Below, in pieces: positions 22,126 through 33,306 of a stretch of DNA of 64,000 bases. Numbering within the stretch: the first letter of the stretch is position 1; each line of letters opens with the position of its first letter. Under the pieces are notes generated by a model, which saw only the letters and a list, made by a program, of their open reading frames with translations, was not told the origin of the DNA and ran no database searches. A program made the position numbers and the translations under genes. Origin of the DNA: Rhizobium sp. 18065 (GTDB lineage Bacteria; Pseudomonadota; Alphaproteobacteria; Rhizobiales; Rhizobiaceae); NCBI RefSeq assembly GCF_902706095.1, contig NZ_CACSJP010000012.1, positions 62,001 through 126,000 on the forward strand. Reading direction: 5' to 3'.

Positions 22126-22947
22126 GTGGAGAACCGGAAAAACTTCTTCCATCTCCACCTGATTTCTGACTCAACCGGGGAGACTCTGATCTCGGCAGGC
22201 CGCGCCGCGGCAGCCCAGTTCCGCGGATCGAATGCCATCGAGCATGTCTATCCGCTGATCCGCAGCAAGAAGCAGATCAACTCGCTGATCGAGGCGATCG
22301 ATCGTGAACCCGGCATTGTCCTCTATACCATCGTCGATGCCGATCTCGCAGCACTGATCGAGACGAGTTGTCACGAGCTTGGTTTGCCCTGCGTCAATGT
22401 CCTGGCGCCCATCGTCGAAAAGTTCCAGACCTATCTCGGCGCACCCTCGCGTGGCAGGGTAGGGGCGCAGCATGTCCTGAATGCTGAATATTTTGCGCGC
22501 ATCGAAGCACTCAACTTCACCATGGATCATGATGACGGTCAGGCGCCCGAAGACTATGACGAGGCTGATGTCGTGATCATCGGCATCAGTCGGACCTCGA
22601 AGACGCCGACAAGTATCTATCTCGCAAACCGTGGCATCAAGACCGCGAACATTCCGATTGTCCCGGGCGTCACGCTGCCGAACAGTCTGCTTGCAGCAAC
22701 CCGTCCATTGATTGTCGGACTGATCGCCACATCGGACCGTATCTCCCAGGTTCGGGAAAACCGCATTCTCGGAACGACCGCGGGATATGACCGCAGCGAC
22801 TATGTCGATCGCGCCTCGATTACCGAAGAGTTGAAATATGCCCGCGCGCTGTGCGCGCGCAACAATTGGCCGATCATCGACGTAACCCGCCGGTCGATTG
22901 AGGAAACCGCCGCCGCAATCGTTGCTCTGCGACCCAAGCTGCGTTAA
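22126..22947 (+). CDS. ppsR: PEP synthase/PPDK regulatory kinase-pyrophosphorylase (DUF299)
   Basis: The 273-residue protein opens [21 protein letters not shown], the DUF299 hallmark, and has a P-loop-like [16 protein letters not shown] near residue 155. The family reversibly phosphorylates a threonine on PEP synthase or pyruvate phosphate dikinase, using ADP as donor. The start is GTG at 22126, preceded by CGGAGA. An upstream in-frame ATG (22063) would place the N-terminus within the DnaA-box region and is rejected. It is the first gene to the right of oriC. Confidence 0.93.
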   Translation: MENRKNFFHLHLISDSTGETLISAGRAAAAQFRGSNAIEHVYPLIRSKKQINSLIEAIDREPGIVLYTIVDADLAALIETSCHELGLPCVNVLAPIVEKFQTYLGAPSRGRVGAQHVLNAEYFARIEALNFTMDHDDGQAPEDYDEADVVIIGISRTSKTPTSIYLANRGIKTANIPIVPGVTLPNSLLAATRPLIVGLIATSDRISQVRENRILGTTAGYDRSDYVDRASITEELKYARALCARNNWPIIDVTRRSIEETAAAIVALRPKLR

Positions 22948-22979
22948 GCGAATCCAGCCATATTGCACGGGATGTCGCC

Positions 22980-23579
22980 ATGCCTGAACACCTGATCCTT
23001 GCCTCCGGCAGCCAAGCCCGACGTGAGCTGCTCCGCAATGCCGGACTGGCCTTCGATGCAGAACCGGCACGGGTTGATGAACGTGCAATCGAGAATGGCC
23101 TGCCCGCCGAAATGCGAACGCCGGCGGGTATCGCCGAGCAACTTGCCATTGCCAAGGCAAGGGAAGTATCCGTTCGGCATCCCGGAACGATCGTCATTGG
23201 CTGCGATCAGACCATGTCATTGGGCGACCAGCTGTTCCACAAGGCACCGGATCGCGCCCATGCACACGCCACGCTGAAAACCCTGCGTGGGCAAACACAT
23301 CATCTGAACAGCGCTGTTTGCTTGGTCCGCGATGGCGAAGTTCTCTGGTCGCATGTCGGCATCGCCAGAATGTCCATGCGCGATTTCACCACCAGTTTTC
23401 TGGATCAGTATCTTGACCGGAACCTTGTGCGCATTCTTGGCAGTGTTGGCTGCTATCAATTGGAGGGCGAGGGAATCCAGCTATTCGATGCCGTCGATGG
23501 CGACTATTTCACCATCCTTGGTCTGCCGATTTTACCCCTGCTTGCTGAACTGCGTACACTGGGTATTAACCATGCATGA
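22980..23579 (+). CDS. maf: Maf-family nucleoside triphosphate pyrophosphatase
   Basis: The 199-residue protein starts [19 protein letters not shown], the Maf nucleotide-binding signature, and has the conserved VIGCDQ and [12 protein letters not shown] blocks. Maf proteins hydrolyse non-canonical or specific NTPs and were first known as septation inhibitors. The 3' end overlaps aroE by eight bases, within which a parS site begins. Confidence 0.93.
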   Translation: MPEHLILASGSQARRELLRNAGLAFDAEPARVDERAIENGLPAEMRTPAGIAEQLAIAKAREVSVRHPGTIVIGCDQTMSLGDQLFHKAPDRAHAHATLKTLRGQTHHLNSAVCLVRDGEVLWSHVGIARMSMRDFTTSFLDQYLDRNLVRILGSVGCYQLEGEGIQLFDAVDGDYFTILGLPILPLLAELRTLGINHA

Positions 23580-24429
23580 TTCACGTGAAACATTTTCGCC
23601 CCGTGCGTTTGTTGCCGGCTATCCAATAAAGCATTCCCGCTCGCCGCTCATTCACAATTTCTGGCTGAAGCAGTTCGGCCTGGCGGGAAGCTATGAGAAA
23701 GTCGAAGTCGCGCCGTCAGATTTCCCTGCATTCATTCACCGGTTGAAAACAGAGGATACATATCGCGGCGGCAATACCACCATCCCGCACAAGGAAGAGG
23801 CGTTTCGCCTCGCAGACCGGCCAGATGCTGTCAGCGAGGAGCTGGGCGCCGCAAATACGCTCTGGATGGAAGAGGGCGTTTTATGCGCGACAAATACCGA
23901 TGGCTTCGGTTTTACCGCAAACCTCGATTCAAGCCATTCCGGATGGGACCGGGCCAATATCGCTGTGGTGCTCGGTGCAGGCGGTGCGAGCCGCGCGATT
24001 GTTCAAGCATTGCGTGACCGCGGCCTGGCTGAAATCCATATCGTCAACCGATCTGTCGAGCGCGCGCAGGAACTGGCCGATCGCTTCGGCCAACCGCTCC
24101 AGGCCCATGGCCTGGAGGCCTTGCCGGAACTGCTGCAGGGCGCGGGTCTTTTTGTGAACACCAGTTCTCTCGGCATGGATGGGAATCCGGCTCCAGATCT
24201 TCCGTTTGCCGGCATGCGAAGTGATGCGCTGGTGGCAGATATCGTTTACGTGCCCCTCAAGACGCCGTTCATGCATCAGGCAGAGAGCGTTGGATTGGCG
24301 ACAGTGGACGGTCTCGGCATGTTGCTGCATCAGGCTGTGCCGGGTTTTGAGAAATGGTTTGGTCGTCGCCCCGTTGTCACCCAGGAATTGCGCGACATCA
24401 TTCTTGCAGATATCGGAGCACGCGCATGA
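23572..24429 (+). CDS. aroE: Shikimate dehydrogenase AroE
   Basis: The 285-residue enzyme reduces 3-dehydroshikimate with NADPH. The substrate site shows [17 protein letters not shown] (residues 13-29) and the lysine-bearing [10 protein letters not shown]. The nucleotide site is [15 protein letters not shown]. The start at 23572 overlaps the end of maf. A longer upstream reading frame only shadows maf. The order maf-aroE-coaE-dnaQ-secB is conserved in rhizobia. Confidence 0.97.
   Translation: MHDSRETFSPRAFVAGYPIKHSRSPLIHNFWLKQFGLAGSYEKVEVAPSDFPAFIHRLKTEDTYRGGNTTIPHKEEAFRLADRPDAVSEELGAANTLWMEEGVLCATNTDGFGFTANLDSSHSGWDRANIAVVLGAGGASRAIVQALRDRGLAEIHIVNRSVERAQELADRFGQPLQAHGLEALPELLQGAGLFVNTSSLGMDGNPAPDLPFAGMRSDALVADIVYVPLKTPFMHQAESVGLATVDGLGMLLHQAVPGFEKWFGRRPVVTQELRDIILADIGARA
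23577..23592. other. parS: parS site 3 across the maf-aroE junction
   Basis: TGATTCACGTGAAACA matches the parS consensus at 15 of 16 bases and is the reverse complement of site 2. It encodes codons 3-7 (DSRET) of aroE and lies 1.5 kb to the right of oriC. Confidence 0.88.
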
Positions 24430-25025
24430 TTGTGATTGGGTTGACCGGGTCGATCGGCATGGGGAAATCCACGACAGCGCAGATGTTTGCCGATGAGGGC
24501 ATTCCCGTCAATGACGCTGACCAGGTCGTGCACGACCTCTATGCCGGCGCCGCAGTTTCAGCACTTGGCACAGAATTTCCAGACGCTGTCGTCAATGGCG
24601 TGGTTGACCGTGAGATACTCGCTCGGACTCTGGCTAAGAATCCGGATAAGTTTAAAACCCTTGAGGCTATCATTCATCCCCTTGTCAGGGATCGCGAACG
24701 GGCGTTTGTCGAAGCACATCGTGCCCAGGACACGGAAATTGTCCTGCTGGATATTCCGCTGCTGTTTGAGGTCGGAGCCCAGGACCGCGTCGATGTGATC
24801 GTCGTCGTTTCCTGCGGTGCCGAAATTCAGCGCCAGCGTGTCATGGCCCGGCCTGGGATGACGGAGGAGAAATTTGCGCTCATTTCGGCCCGCCAGTTGC
24901 CAGATGACGAAAAGCGGCGGCGCGCTGATTTTGTCGTCGATACGTCGCACGGCATTGACAGCGCACGCACCCAGGTGAAAACCATCCTGCAACAACTCAG
25001 ACAGCGTCGACCGGAGATGCAGTGA
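24426..25025 (+). CDS. coaE: Dephospho-CoA kinase CoaE
   Basis: The 199-residue P-loop kinase performs the last step of coenzyme A synthesis. The nucleotide-binding loop [17 protein letters not shown] spans residues 5-21, and the [11 protein letters not shown] block binds substrate. The start overlaps the aroE stop as ATGA. The 3' end overlaps or abuts dnaQ, indicating translational coupling. Confidence 0.97.
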   Translation: MIVIGLTGSIGMGKSTTAQMFADEGIPVNDADQVVHDLYAGAAVSALGTEFPDAVVNGVVDREILARTLAKNPDKFKTLEAIIHPLVRDRERAFVEAHRAQDTEIVLLDIPLLFEVGAQDRVDVIVVVSCGAEIQRQRVMARPGMTEEKFALISARQLPDDEKRRRADFVVDTSHGIDSARTQVKTILQQLRQRRPEMQ

Positions 25026-25027
25026 CC

Positions 25028-25729
25028 ATGCGCGAGATCGTATTCGATACTGAAACCACCGGCCTTGAAAGCAAGGTGGACCGGGTGATTGAAATAGGCG
25101 GTATCGAACTGTTCAATCATTTCCCGACAGGACGCAGCTTTCACGTTTACATCAATCCGGGTGACCGCAAAGTGCATCCGGATGCCCTTGCGGTGCATGG
25201 CATCACGGATGAATTTTTGAAGGACAAGCCGCCGTTCGGTGACATTGTGGCCGATATGCGCGAATTTTTTGATGGCGCCAAGTGGGTCGCGCACAACGCG
25301 AATTTCGACATTGGTTTCATCAACGCCGAATTCGAGCGGCTTGGCCTGCCTCCCGTTCAGTCGGATGTCGTGATTGATACGTTGGCACTTGCCCGCCGTA
25401 AGAATCCGATGGGTCCGAATTCGCTGGATGCGCTGTGCCGACGTTACGGGATAGACAATTCGCACCGAAACAAACACGGCGCGCTGCTCGACTCCGAGTT
25501 GCTGGCCGAAGTCTATATCGAAATGCTCGGCGGCCGTCAGACAGCACTTGGCCTGACCTCCGTCGAAAATCGCCAGAACCGAAATGCGGATATGCTCGAG
25601 ACGGTGGAGATTTCCTATGAGCGGCCGCGTCCACTTGCCGCGCGCCTCGCAGCCAGTGAAGTCGAGGAGCATTCGAAGCTTGTCGCTCGCCTTGGCGCAA
25701 GCGCGATCTGGTCTAAATTCGACGCATGA
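25028..25729 (+). CDS. dnaQ: DNA polymerase III epsilon subunit (3'-5' proofreading exonuclease) DnaQ
   Basis: The product is a DEDDh exonuclease. Exo I is FDTETTGL (residues 5-12), Exo II is AHNANFDIGFI, and Exo III includes HGALLDSELLAEVY. The ATG at 25028 gives 233 residues; a GTG two codons earlier overlaps the coaE stop and is also possible. The C-terminal tail, which tethers the alpha subunit, is present. A strong hairpin follows immediately. Confidence 0.96.
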   Translation: MREIVFDTETTGLESKVDRVIEIGGIELFNHFPTGRSFHVYINPGDRKVHPDALAVHGITDEFLKDKPPFGDIVADMREFFDGAKWVAHNANFDIGFINAEFERLGLPPVQSDVVIDTLALARRKNPMGPNSLDALCRRYGIDNSHRNKHGALLDSELLAEVYIEMLGGRQTALGLTSVENRQNRNADMLETVEISYERPRPLAARLAASEVEEHSKLVARLGASAIWSKFDA

Positions 25730-25753
25730 AAAAGGGCCCCGAAAGGCCCTTTT
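25729..25753. terminator. Bidirectional terminator between dnaQ and secB
   Basis: AAAAGGGCC and GGCCCTTTT form a strong stem around a short CCGAAA loop. The A- and T-tracts are symmetrical, so it can end both dnaQ (plus) and secB (minus) transcripts. Confidence 0.88.
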
Positions 25754-25779
25754 GAAAGTCTGAAATCAAGTGTAACGGA

Positions 25780-26256
25780 TCAGTTCGGGGCGCCCTGAAC
25801 CTTGGCGCGTGCCTGCTCTTCGGAAACCCGCTGGGCGAACATCTGCGCAAAGTCGATCGGATCGATCATCAGCGGCGGGAAGCCACCATTGCGGGTCGCA
25901 TCGGCGATGATCTGACGGGCAAACGGGAACAGCAGGCGCGGGCACTCGATGAAGAGAACCGGCAGCATATGTTCCTGCGGGAAACCGGTGATGCGGAAGA
26001 CGCCGCCGTAGACCAGTTCGGTTGCGAAGACGACCTTGTCGCCTTCCTTGGCTTCGGCAGTCAGCGCCAGAACGACGTCGAAATCCGTTTCGGTCAACGG
26101 ATTGGCATTGACGTTGACATTGATGTTGATCGCCGGCGCCTTGTCGCGAGCCTGCAGCGAGCGCGGCGCACCCGGGTTCTCAAAGGACAGATCCTTGATG
26201 TACTGGGCAAGAATGTTGAGGGAAGGGCTGCTTGTTCCCTGATTGTCGTCGGCCAT
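25780..26256 (-). CDS. secB: Protein-export chaperone SecB
   Basis: The 158-residue tetrameric chaperone holds preproteins unfolded and passes them to SecA. Family features seen are [20 protein letters not shown] near the N-terminus (in parts: [13 protein letters not shown]), INVNVNAN, and the acidic SecA-contact region [10 protein letters not shown]. The ATG at 26256 follows a GAGGAAAAG ribosome-binding site and matches the usual MADD-type start. An extension to 26292 is unlikely. Confidence 0.96.
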   Translation of the reverse strand: MADDNQGTSSPSLNILAQYIKDLSFENPGAPRSLQARDKAPAININVNVNANPLTETDFDVVLALTAEAKEGDKVVFATELVYGGVFRITGFPQEHMLPVLFIECPRLLFPFARQIIADATRNGGFPPLMIDPIDFAQMFAQRVSEEQARAKVQGAPN

Positions 26257-26344
26257 AGGGCTTTTCCTCGAAGCGTGTTTTGCTAAGGCCATCTAACATC
26301 TAGGCTTTGCGCTTACAACCCTCGGCACCGGGCCTAGCCGCAGC

Positions 26345-26836
26345 CTAGCGGTCACCGATGCGCGGCCCACGCCAGGGAGAACCGGGATTTGGATCGCGAC
26401 GATATTCGTCCTCGTCGAGATCAACCACGGATGCATCCTTGCCGGCCTGGTAGCTGAAATCAGATGTGGTGAAACCGCTGCGCTTGACCACGATGCGCGG
26501 CTTGGCCAGGCGCCAGGCAAAGTCGCGAACGAAAGGCAAGAACAGCAGGAGACCGATCACATCGCCGACAAAGCCGGGAACGAGAAGGAGAAATGCCGCA
26601 ACGACAAGCAGTGAGGCATGAACAAGCTCGCGGCCCGGATCGACACCTTTGCTGGCCTCCGTCTGCAGCCGCCGCAAGATGCCGGCCCCCTGAATGCGCA
26701 GAAGAAACAGGCCAACGATACCGGCGAGCAGGACAAGACCGAGCGTTGCCATCACACCCAGGGCCTGACCTACAAGAATGAGGCTGGCGATTTCAGCGAG
26801 TGGCGCAAGCAGTATGAGCGCCAGGGATATGCGCAT
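26345..26836 (-). CDS. fxsA: FxsA-family membrane protein
   Basis: The 163-residue protein has four hydrophobic segments, with the LAPLAEIASLILVGQALG and LLLVPGFVGDVIGLLLFLP patterns of FxsA. In E. coli FxsA reduces F-plasmid exclusion of phage T7; its normal role is unknown. The C-terminal 50 residues are polar and end in a DLDEDEYRRDPNPGSPW tail. The start at 26836 is preceded by CGGAGAC. The gene is divergent from the Tim44-like gene. Confidence 0.88.
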   Translation of the reverse strand: MRISLALILLAPLAEIASLILVGQALGVMATLGLVLLAGIVGLFLLRIQGAGILRRLQTEASKGVDPGRELVHASLLVVAAFLLLVPGFVGDVIGLLLFLPFVRDFAWRLAKPRIVVKRSGFTTSDFSYQAGKDASVVDLDEDEYRRDPNPGSPWRGPRIGDR

Positions 26837-26976
26837 AACGGTCTCCGAACGCCACGTGTCGATGCGATCGCAAGAGCCGGCGCAAACTCTTTGCAAAGAT
26901 TGCCATTTGAATGATACGGCGCTGACGACTATATGGGAGATCGAATAAGTAAATTCAATCAAGGCCGGCGGTATCC

Positions 26977-27672
26977 ATGGGATCAAATGATTTTGTTACA
27001 TTGTTCTTCCTTGTGGCGGCGGTGCTGATATTTTTCCAGCTGCGAAGCGTCCTTGGACGCCGGACCGGGCATGAAAAGCCGCCGCTTGATCCTTTGGCGC
27101 AACGCGACCAGTCGAAAGATCCGGCCGACGACAGCAAGGTTGTAACCCTGCCACGCCGTGAAGAGGGCAATGGCGAGGATCGTTTTGCTGCAATTGACGC
27201 TTTCGCCAAGCCTGGCACACCGCTGAACGATCAGTTGCGTGAACTGACCCGGCACGATTCCGCTTTCAATCCGAAGGAATTTCTCAACGGCGCCAAGATG
27301 GCTTACGAGATGGTCGTCATGGCCTATGCCGATGGCGACCGGAAGACCTTGAAAACCCTTCTGTCGCGGGATGTCCTCGAAGGCTTCGAAAGCGCCATTG
27401 CGGATCGCGAAAGCCGCGGCGAAGTGATCAAGTCAACATTCGTCGGCATTGAAAAAGCGGAAATCACCCAGGCATCCGTTCGTGACAGCGAGGAGCAGGT
27501 AACCGTTCGTATTGCCAGCCAACTGATTACGGCCACCTACGACAAGGCTGGTGCCCTGATCGATGGCGATGCGGAAGCCGTTTCTGAGGTCAACGACGTC
27601 TGGACCTTCGCACGCGACATTCGTTCGCGTGATCCGAACTGGAAGCTGATCGCGACCGAAGCAGAACAATGA
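26977..27672 (+). CDS. Tim44-like domain protein (TimA)
   Basis: The 231-residue product has one N-terminal membrane anchor (FVTLFFLVAAVLIFFQL) followed by a charged linker and a C-terminal Tim44-like domain (about 85-230, with FNPKEFLNGAKMAYEMVVMAYADGD in parts: FLNGAKMAYEMV). This domain is related to the mitochondrial import-motor subunit Tim44 and is common in alphaproteobacteria. Its bacterial function is not settled. Its stop overlaps the mltA start as ATGA, so both are probably translated together. Confidence 0.9.
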   Translation: MGSNDFVTLFFLVAAVLIFFQLRSVLGRRTGHEKPPLDPLAQRDQSKDPADDSKVVTLPRREEGNGEDRFAAIDAFAKPGTPLNDQLRELTRHDSAFNPKEFLNGAKMAYEMVVMAYADGDRKTLKTLLSRDVLEGFESAIADRESRGEVIKSTFVGIEKAEITQASVRDSEEQVTVRIASQLITATYDKAGALIDGDAEAVSEVNDVWTFARDIRSRDPNWKLIATEAEQ

Positions 27673-28787
27673 CTGAAGGCCGTGTCGATTTTCGGCTGAA
27701 GCCGGTGCGCTTCGAAGATCTTCCGGGCTGGGAGAAGGACGACCCTTCGGCACTCTTTCCGGCGATGCAGGCATGCCGGACATATATCACGGACGTTAAA
27801 CCCTATCGCACCGGGTCGCTTGGCTTGAACGCCAGCGACCTTTTGCCGTTGTTCGAAGAGGCAAAGCAGGTCGATCCAAGCGACGACGCCTCAGCGCGCG
27901 CCTTTTTTGACGAGCGCTGTCAGCCCTTTCGTATCGAATTGCTCGATGGCTCATCCGGTCGTGTGACTGCATTCTACGAGCCCGAGGTGCCGGTATCGAG
28001 CCGCCCGGACGATGAGTACCGATTTCCATTCTACCGCCGTCCGTCAGACCTGATCGATCTGGATGACAACAATCGGCCAGCCTCCATCGATCCATCCTAT
28101 GTCTTTGCACATCAGGCTGGCGGCGTGATTTCGCATTATCCGGATCGACGAGCGATCGACGAGGGTTATCTGGACGGGCGCGATCTGGAGATTGCCTGGG
28201 CCAAATCAAAGGTCGATGTCTTCTTCGCCCATGTCCAGGGAGCAGCCCGTCTGCGCTATCCGGATGGAAACATCAAACGCATAACCTATGCCGGCAAGGC
28301 GGGGCATGTGTTTTCCGGCATTGGCAGACTTTTGATCGATCTCGGGGAAATCCCGGACGCTGAAATATCGATGCAGTCGATCCGTGCCTGGCTGGCCGCG
28401 CATCCGAAGCGTGTTGACGAAATCCTCTGGCACAATCGCTCCTACATCTTCTTCCGCGAAGCCGAAGTCGATGATCTGTGCCAGGGACCAATTGCCGCCG
28501 CCAAAGTGCCGCTGGTGGCAGGTCGCTCGCTGGCAGTGGATCGCTTGATCCACACTTTCGGATTTCCATTCTTCATTCATGCCGAAACACTGACCAGCCT
28601 CGATCACGGTGCGCCATTCGCCCGGCTGATGCTGGCGCTCGATACCGGATCGGCGATCCTCGGTTCTGCCCGTGGCGATATTTTCACCGGCTCGGGTGAC
28701 GAGGCCGGAGAATTGGCCGGTGCCGTGCGCGATGCGGCAGACTTCTATATATTGATCCCGAAGCAGGCAGCAGCGAGGTTTGTCTGA
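27669..28787 (+). CDS. mltA: Membrane-bound lytic murein transglycosylase A (MltA)
   Basis: The 372-residue enzyme cleaves peptidoglycan to 1,6-anhydro-muropeptides. It has the MltA barrel (FYEPEVPVSSRPDDEYRFPFYRRP, noted as FYEPEVP and FPFYRRP) and a C-terminal 3D domain with MLALDTGSAI and GSGDEAGELAG including the catalytic Asp. No signal peptide or lipobox is visible at this start, which is unusual because the substrate is periplasmic. The start is fixed by ATGA overlap with the Tim44-like gene; no in-frame alternative with a signal was seen. Confidence 0.93.
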   Translation: MTEGRVDFRLKPVRFEDLPGWEKDDPSALFPAMQACRTYITDVKPYRTGSLGLNASDLLPLFEEAKQVDPSDDASARAFFDERCQPFRIELLDGSSGRVTAFYEPEVPVSSRPDDEYRFPFYRRPSDLIDLDDNNRPASIDPSYVFAHQAGGVISHYPDRRAIDEGYLDGRDLEIAWAKSKVDVFFAHVQGAARLRYPDGNIKRITYAGKAGHVFSGIGRLLIDLGEIPDAEISMQSIRAWLAAHPKRVDEILWHNRSYIFFREAEVDDLCQGPIAAAKVPLVAGRSLAVDRLIHTFGFPFFIHAETLTSLDHGAPFARLMLALDTGSAILGSARGDIFTGSGDEAGELAGAVRDAADFYILIPKQAAARFV

Positions 28788-29354
28788 GTGTCAGGCGGGT
28801 CAAAATTCAATCCGGAAGATCGCATTCTCTGGGGCAAGGTGGCCCGCTCGACGCGCGCGATGCCTGGCCGACTGGAAGATCTGCTGGAATTTGAAAAGCA
28901 ATTCCAGGTCGAAGCAGAAGCGGAACATACCGTACCGACCAAGGCTGCCCTCGCTTTGCCCGCAAGCGTCGAAAACAGCCAGGTTGCTGGCCCGCGCAAA
29001 CCATCTGGAACCCATCACCCGCTAGAACGACCGGTCAAGCGCAAGCTGTCGCGCGGCCATCTGGCTCTGGAAGCACGCATCGATCTGCATGGCCTGATCC
29101 AGAGCGAAGCGCATGGCATGCTGTTCGATTTCCTTCACCGCGCCCATGAACGCGGTTTGCGTCATGTGCTGGTCATCACCGGCAAGGGCAGTTCACTCGG
29201 CAGCGAAGGCGCGTTGAAACGAGCGGTGCCGATTTGGTTTTCCATGCCGGAATTTCGCTTTCTGATTTCGTCCTACGAGCCCGCCGCCCGTCAGCACGGC
29301 GGGGAGGGCGCTCTCTATGTTCGTCTTTCGCGCCATGGAGTGGATCGTCGATGA
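28788..29354 (+). CDS. Smr-domain protein
   Basis: The 188-residue protein starts at GTG directly after the mltA stop. The N-terminal half is polar and poorly conserved. The C-terminal Smr domain (about 90-185) has the IDLHG motif, GLRHVLVITGKG and the SYEPAARQHGGEGALYVRL end (in parts: PAARQHGGEGA). Smr domains are nucleases on branched DNA or on RNA, notably at collided ribosomes. Which substrate applies here is unknown. Confidence 0.9.
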   Translation: MSGGSKFNPEDRILWGKVARSTRAMPGRLEDLLEFEKQFQVEAEAEHTVPTKAALALPASVENSQVAGPRKPSGTHHPLERPVKRKLSRGHLALEARIDLHGLIQSEAHGMLFDFLHRAHERGLRHVLVITGKGSSLGSEGALKRAVPIWFSMPEFRFLISSYEPAARQHGGEGALYVRLSRHGVDRR

Positions 29355-29716
29355 CCCCCTTCGGCAATGCGCTGCGCGAACTGCGGGAACGCAAGGGCGT
29401 TTCGCAAAAGCAGATGGCGGCGGCGATCGGTGTCTCGCCGGCCTATCTGTCGGCGCTGGAACACGGAAAGCGTGGCCTGCCGAATTTCGACTTCCTCCAG
29501 CGCGTCGCCGGTTATTTCAACATCATCTGGGACGAGGCCGACGAACTGTTTGCGACCGCACGGCAGTCTGATCCGCGTGTCGTTCTCGACACGGCCGGCA
29601 TGGCGCCTGACTACACCGTCTTTGCCAATGACCTTGCGCGCCTGATTCGCCAGTTGCCGCCGGATGTGCTAAGGCAATTGCAGGACGTCCTTGATGCTGC
29701 CAAAAATCGGATGTGA
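29351..29716 (+). CDS. XRE-family helix-turn-helix regulator
   Basis: The 121-residue protein has an N-terminal Cro/CI-type helix-turn-helix (residues 6-60, with KGVSQKQMAAAIGVSPAYLS). The C-terminal part, ending LRQLQDVLDAAKNRM, is predicted helical and may dimerise. The ATG overlaps the Smr-gene stop as ATGA, so it belongs to the Tim44-mltA-smr transcription unit. The target is unknown; the operon itself is a candidate. Confidence 0.9.
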   Translation: MTPFGNALRELRERKGVSQKQMAAAIGVSPAYLSALEHGKRGLPNFDFLQRVAGYFNIIWDEADELFATARQSDPRVVLDTAGMAPDYTVFANDLARLIRQLPPDVLRQLQDVLDAAKNRM

Positions 29717-29761
29717 AAGGCGTAAATCCCGCGATATCCACGGGAAACAATGCTCGCGCCT

Positions 29762-29820
29762 TTGGAACTGATATCAAAACCCCTATAGTCGAGCCGCTTG
29801 AAGCTGCTGATTCGAATCAG
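29762..29820 (+). promoter_or_regulatory. Candidate gyrB promoter with a GANTC palindrome
   Basis: TTGGAA (29762-29767) and TATAGT (29784-29789) form a possible sigma-70 promoter with a 16-base spacer. About 18 bases downstream lies the perfect palindrome CTGATTCGAATCAG (29807-29820), which contains two abutting GANTC sites, the target of the cell-cycle methylase CcrM. The gyrB start is 37 bases further on. Both the promoter and any control by methylation are inferences. Confidence 0.45.
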
Positions 29821-29856
29821 GCAGACCCTTTGAGAATTGACTGGAAAGATTGCTGA

Positions 29857-32292
<2,436 letters not shown>

Positions 32293-32308
32293 TCTGGTCG
32301 GCAATCAT

Positions 32309-32352
32309 CAAACAAAATGGCCACATTCCCGGGAATGTGGCCATTTTGTTTG
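32309..32352. terminator. 44-bp perfect palindrome after gyrB (probable terminator)
   Basis: Two exact 22-base arms (32309-32330 and 32331-32352) meet with no spacer around CCCGGG. In RNA this would fold into a long hairpin with a T-rich end, fitting termination of gyrB and, from the other side, of the convergent nitroreductase gene. It is longer and more perfect than the other terminators in the window. Confidence 0.75.
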
Positions 32353-32358
32353 TCCGCA

Positions 32359-32374
32359 GTTTTCACGTGAATCA
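32359..32374. other. parS: parS-like site 4
   Basis: GTTTTCACGTGAATCA carries the CACGTG core with 13 of 16 matches to the parS consensus. It is the left arm of an exact 14-base inverted repeat with site 5. Confidence 0.65.
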
Positions 32375-32383
32375 TAGTTAACG

Positions 32384-32399
32384 TGATTCACGTGAAACT
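32384..32399. other. parS: parS-like site 5
   Basis: TGATTCACGTGAAACT matches the parS consensus at 14 of 16 bases. Its CACGTG core is centred 25 bases from that of site 4. The two sites point at each other as an inverted repeat (32361-32374 and 32384-32397) around a GTTAAC centre. Confidence 0.75.
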
Positions 32400-32417
32400 C
32401 TTAATCTCGACATGCTG

Positions 32418-33008
32418 TCAGAAGCCACCTTCGAACGCCACGTCGCTCAGCGGCTTGCGGTCGTTTGGCATTTCACGGGCACGCAGGCCTTCCGGCAGGA
32501 CCGACTTGTCACCGGGCTTTCCGATCGCGATGGCGGCTTCGACATGGAAGCCGTCCGGAGCGCCGAGATCTGCCGCCGCCTTGTCGAAGTCGATGCCGGT
32601 CATGCCGTGGGCGAAATAACCTGACTTGACGGCTTGGAGCGCCAGAAGACCCCAGGCTGCGCCCGCATCGAAGCTGTGGCTCCGGAATGGCTTTGGCGCA
32701 GAGCCATCCGCCGGGCGGCTCAGCGTGTCGGAAAACACGATGACCAGTGCCGAGGCCGTCTTGGCCCAGCCCTGGTTGAACTCATTCAGGATGCCGAGCA
32801 ACTTGTCGAATTCGGCAGTGCCCTTGAGGCCGTAGACAAAACGCCAGGGCTGGTAGTTGAACGCGGACGGTGCCCAATGGGCGGCATCGAGAATGGTCAG
32901 CAGATCCGCCTTCGGCATGATGCTGTCGTCGAAAGCGCGCGGAGACCAACGGTCGAGAAATACCGAATCAACTTTGTGCTCGGACTGACGGCTATTGCTG
33001 GTGGTCAT
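32418..33008 (-). CDS. Nitroreductase-family FMN oxidoreductase
   Basis: The 196-residue protein has the nitroreductase fold signatures RWSPRAFDD, ILDAAHWAPSAFNYQPWRFVYG (in parts: AHWAPSAFNYQPWRF) and the C-terminal AAIAIGKPGD. Such enzymes reduce nitro groups, quinones or small enals with NAD(P)H through FMN. The physiological substrate cannot be told. The ATG at 33008 follows AAAGGAA. It converges on gyrB and is divergent from phaZ. Confidence 0.88.
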   Translation of the reverse strand: MTTSNSRQSEHKVDSVFLDRWSPRAFDDSIMPKADLLTILDAAHWAPSAFNYQPWRFVYGLKGTAEFDKLLGILNEFNQGWAKTASALVIVFSDTLSRPADGSAPKPFRSHSFDAGAAWGLLALQAVKSGYFAHGMTGIDFDKAAADLGAPDGFHVEAAIAIGKPGDKSVLPEGLRAREMPNDRKPLSDVAFEGGF

Positions 33009-33306
33009 AGGGTTCCTTTGCAGTTTTGGCAGGCTTGCCCGCACAAGATGGCGCAATTGCCAAACCCTTGCCAGCACTTCCTTCGCTGTCGCACAAATCC
33101 CTCAAGCGGACGCGGATAACGGTTAACCAGCGGATGTGATGGGAACTTTAAGTCTTTTCAGTCAGCTTATGTCTGAACGGGTATGCGCGTGCCTCACACT
33201 CCTTGGATGCTACGCATCAAAAGGCTTTTGCACTGCAAAAACTCTGTTAGTGTAGCATATCGAAATGGGCTTATATGCCCAACACGACCGGAAGGTGAGC
33301 CAAGCG
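33009..33306. promoter_or_regulatory. Nitroreductase-phaZ divergent gap with a candidate PhaR operator
   Basis: This 298-base gap holds no supported gene. The perfect palindrome TTTTGCA-C-TGCAAAA lies at 33226-33240, about 65 bases before phaZ. Its TGC/GCA half-sites resemble operators described for PhaR, the polyhydroxybutyrate-responsive repressor. A possible -10 (TAGCAT) follows at about 33254. The regulator assignment is inferred from the motif and the target gene. Confidence 0.45.

Noticed and set aside
26853-26858. CACGTG core upstream of fxsA
   Set aside because: Flanking bases do not match the parS consensus.
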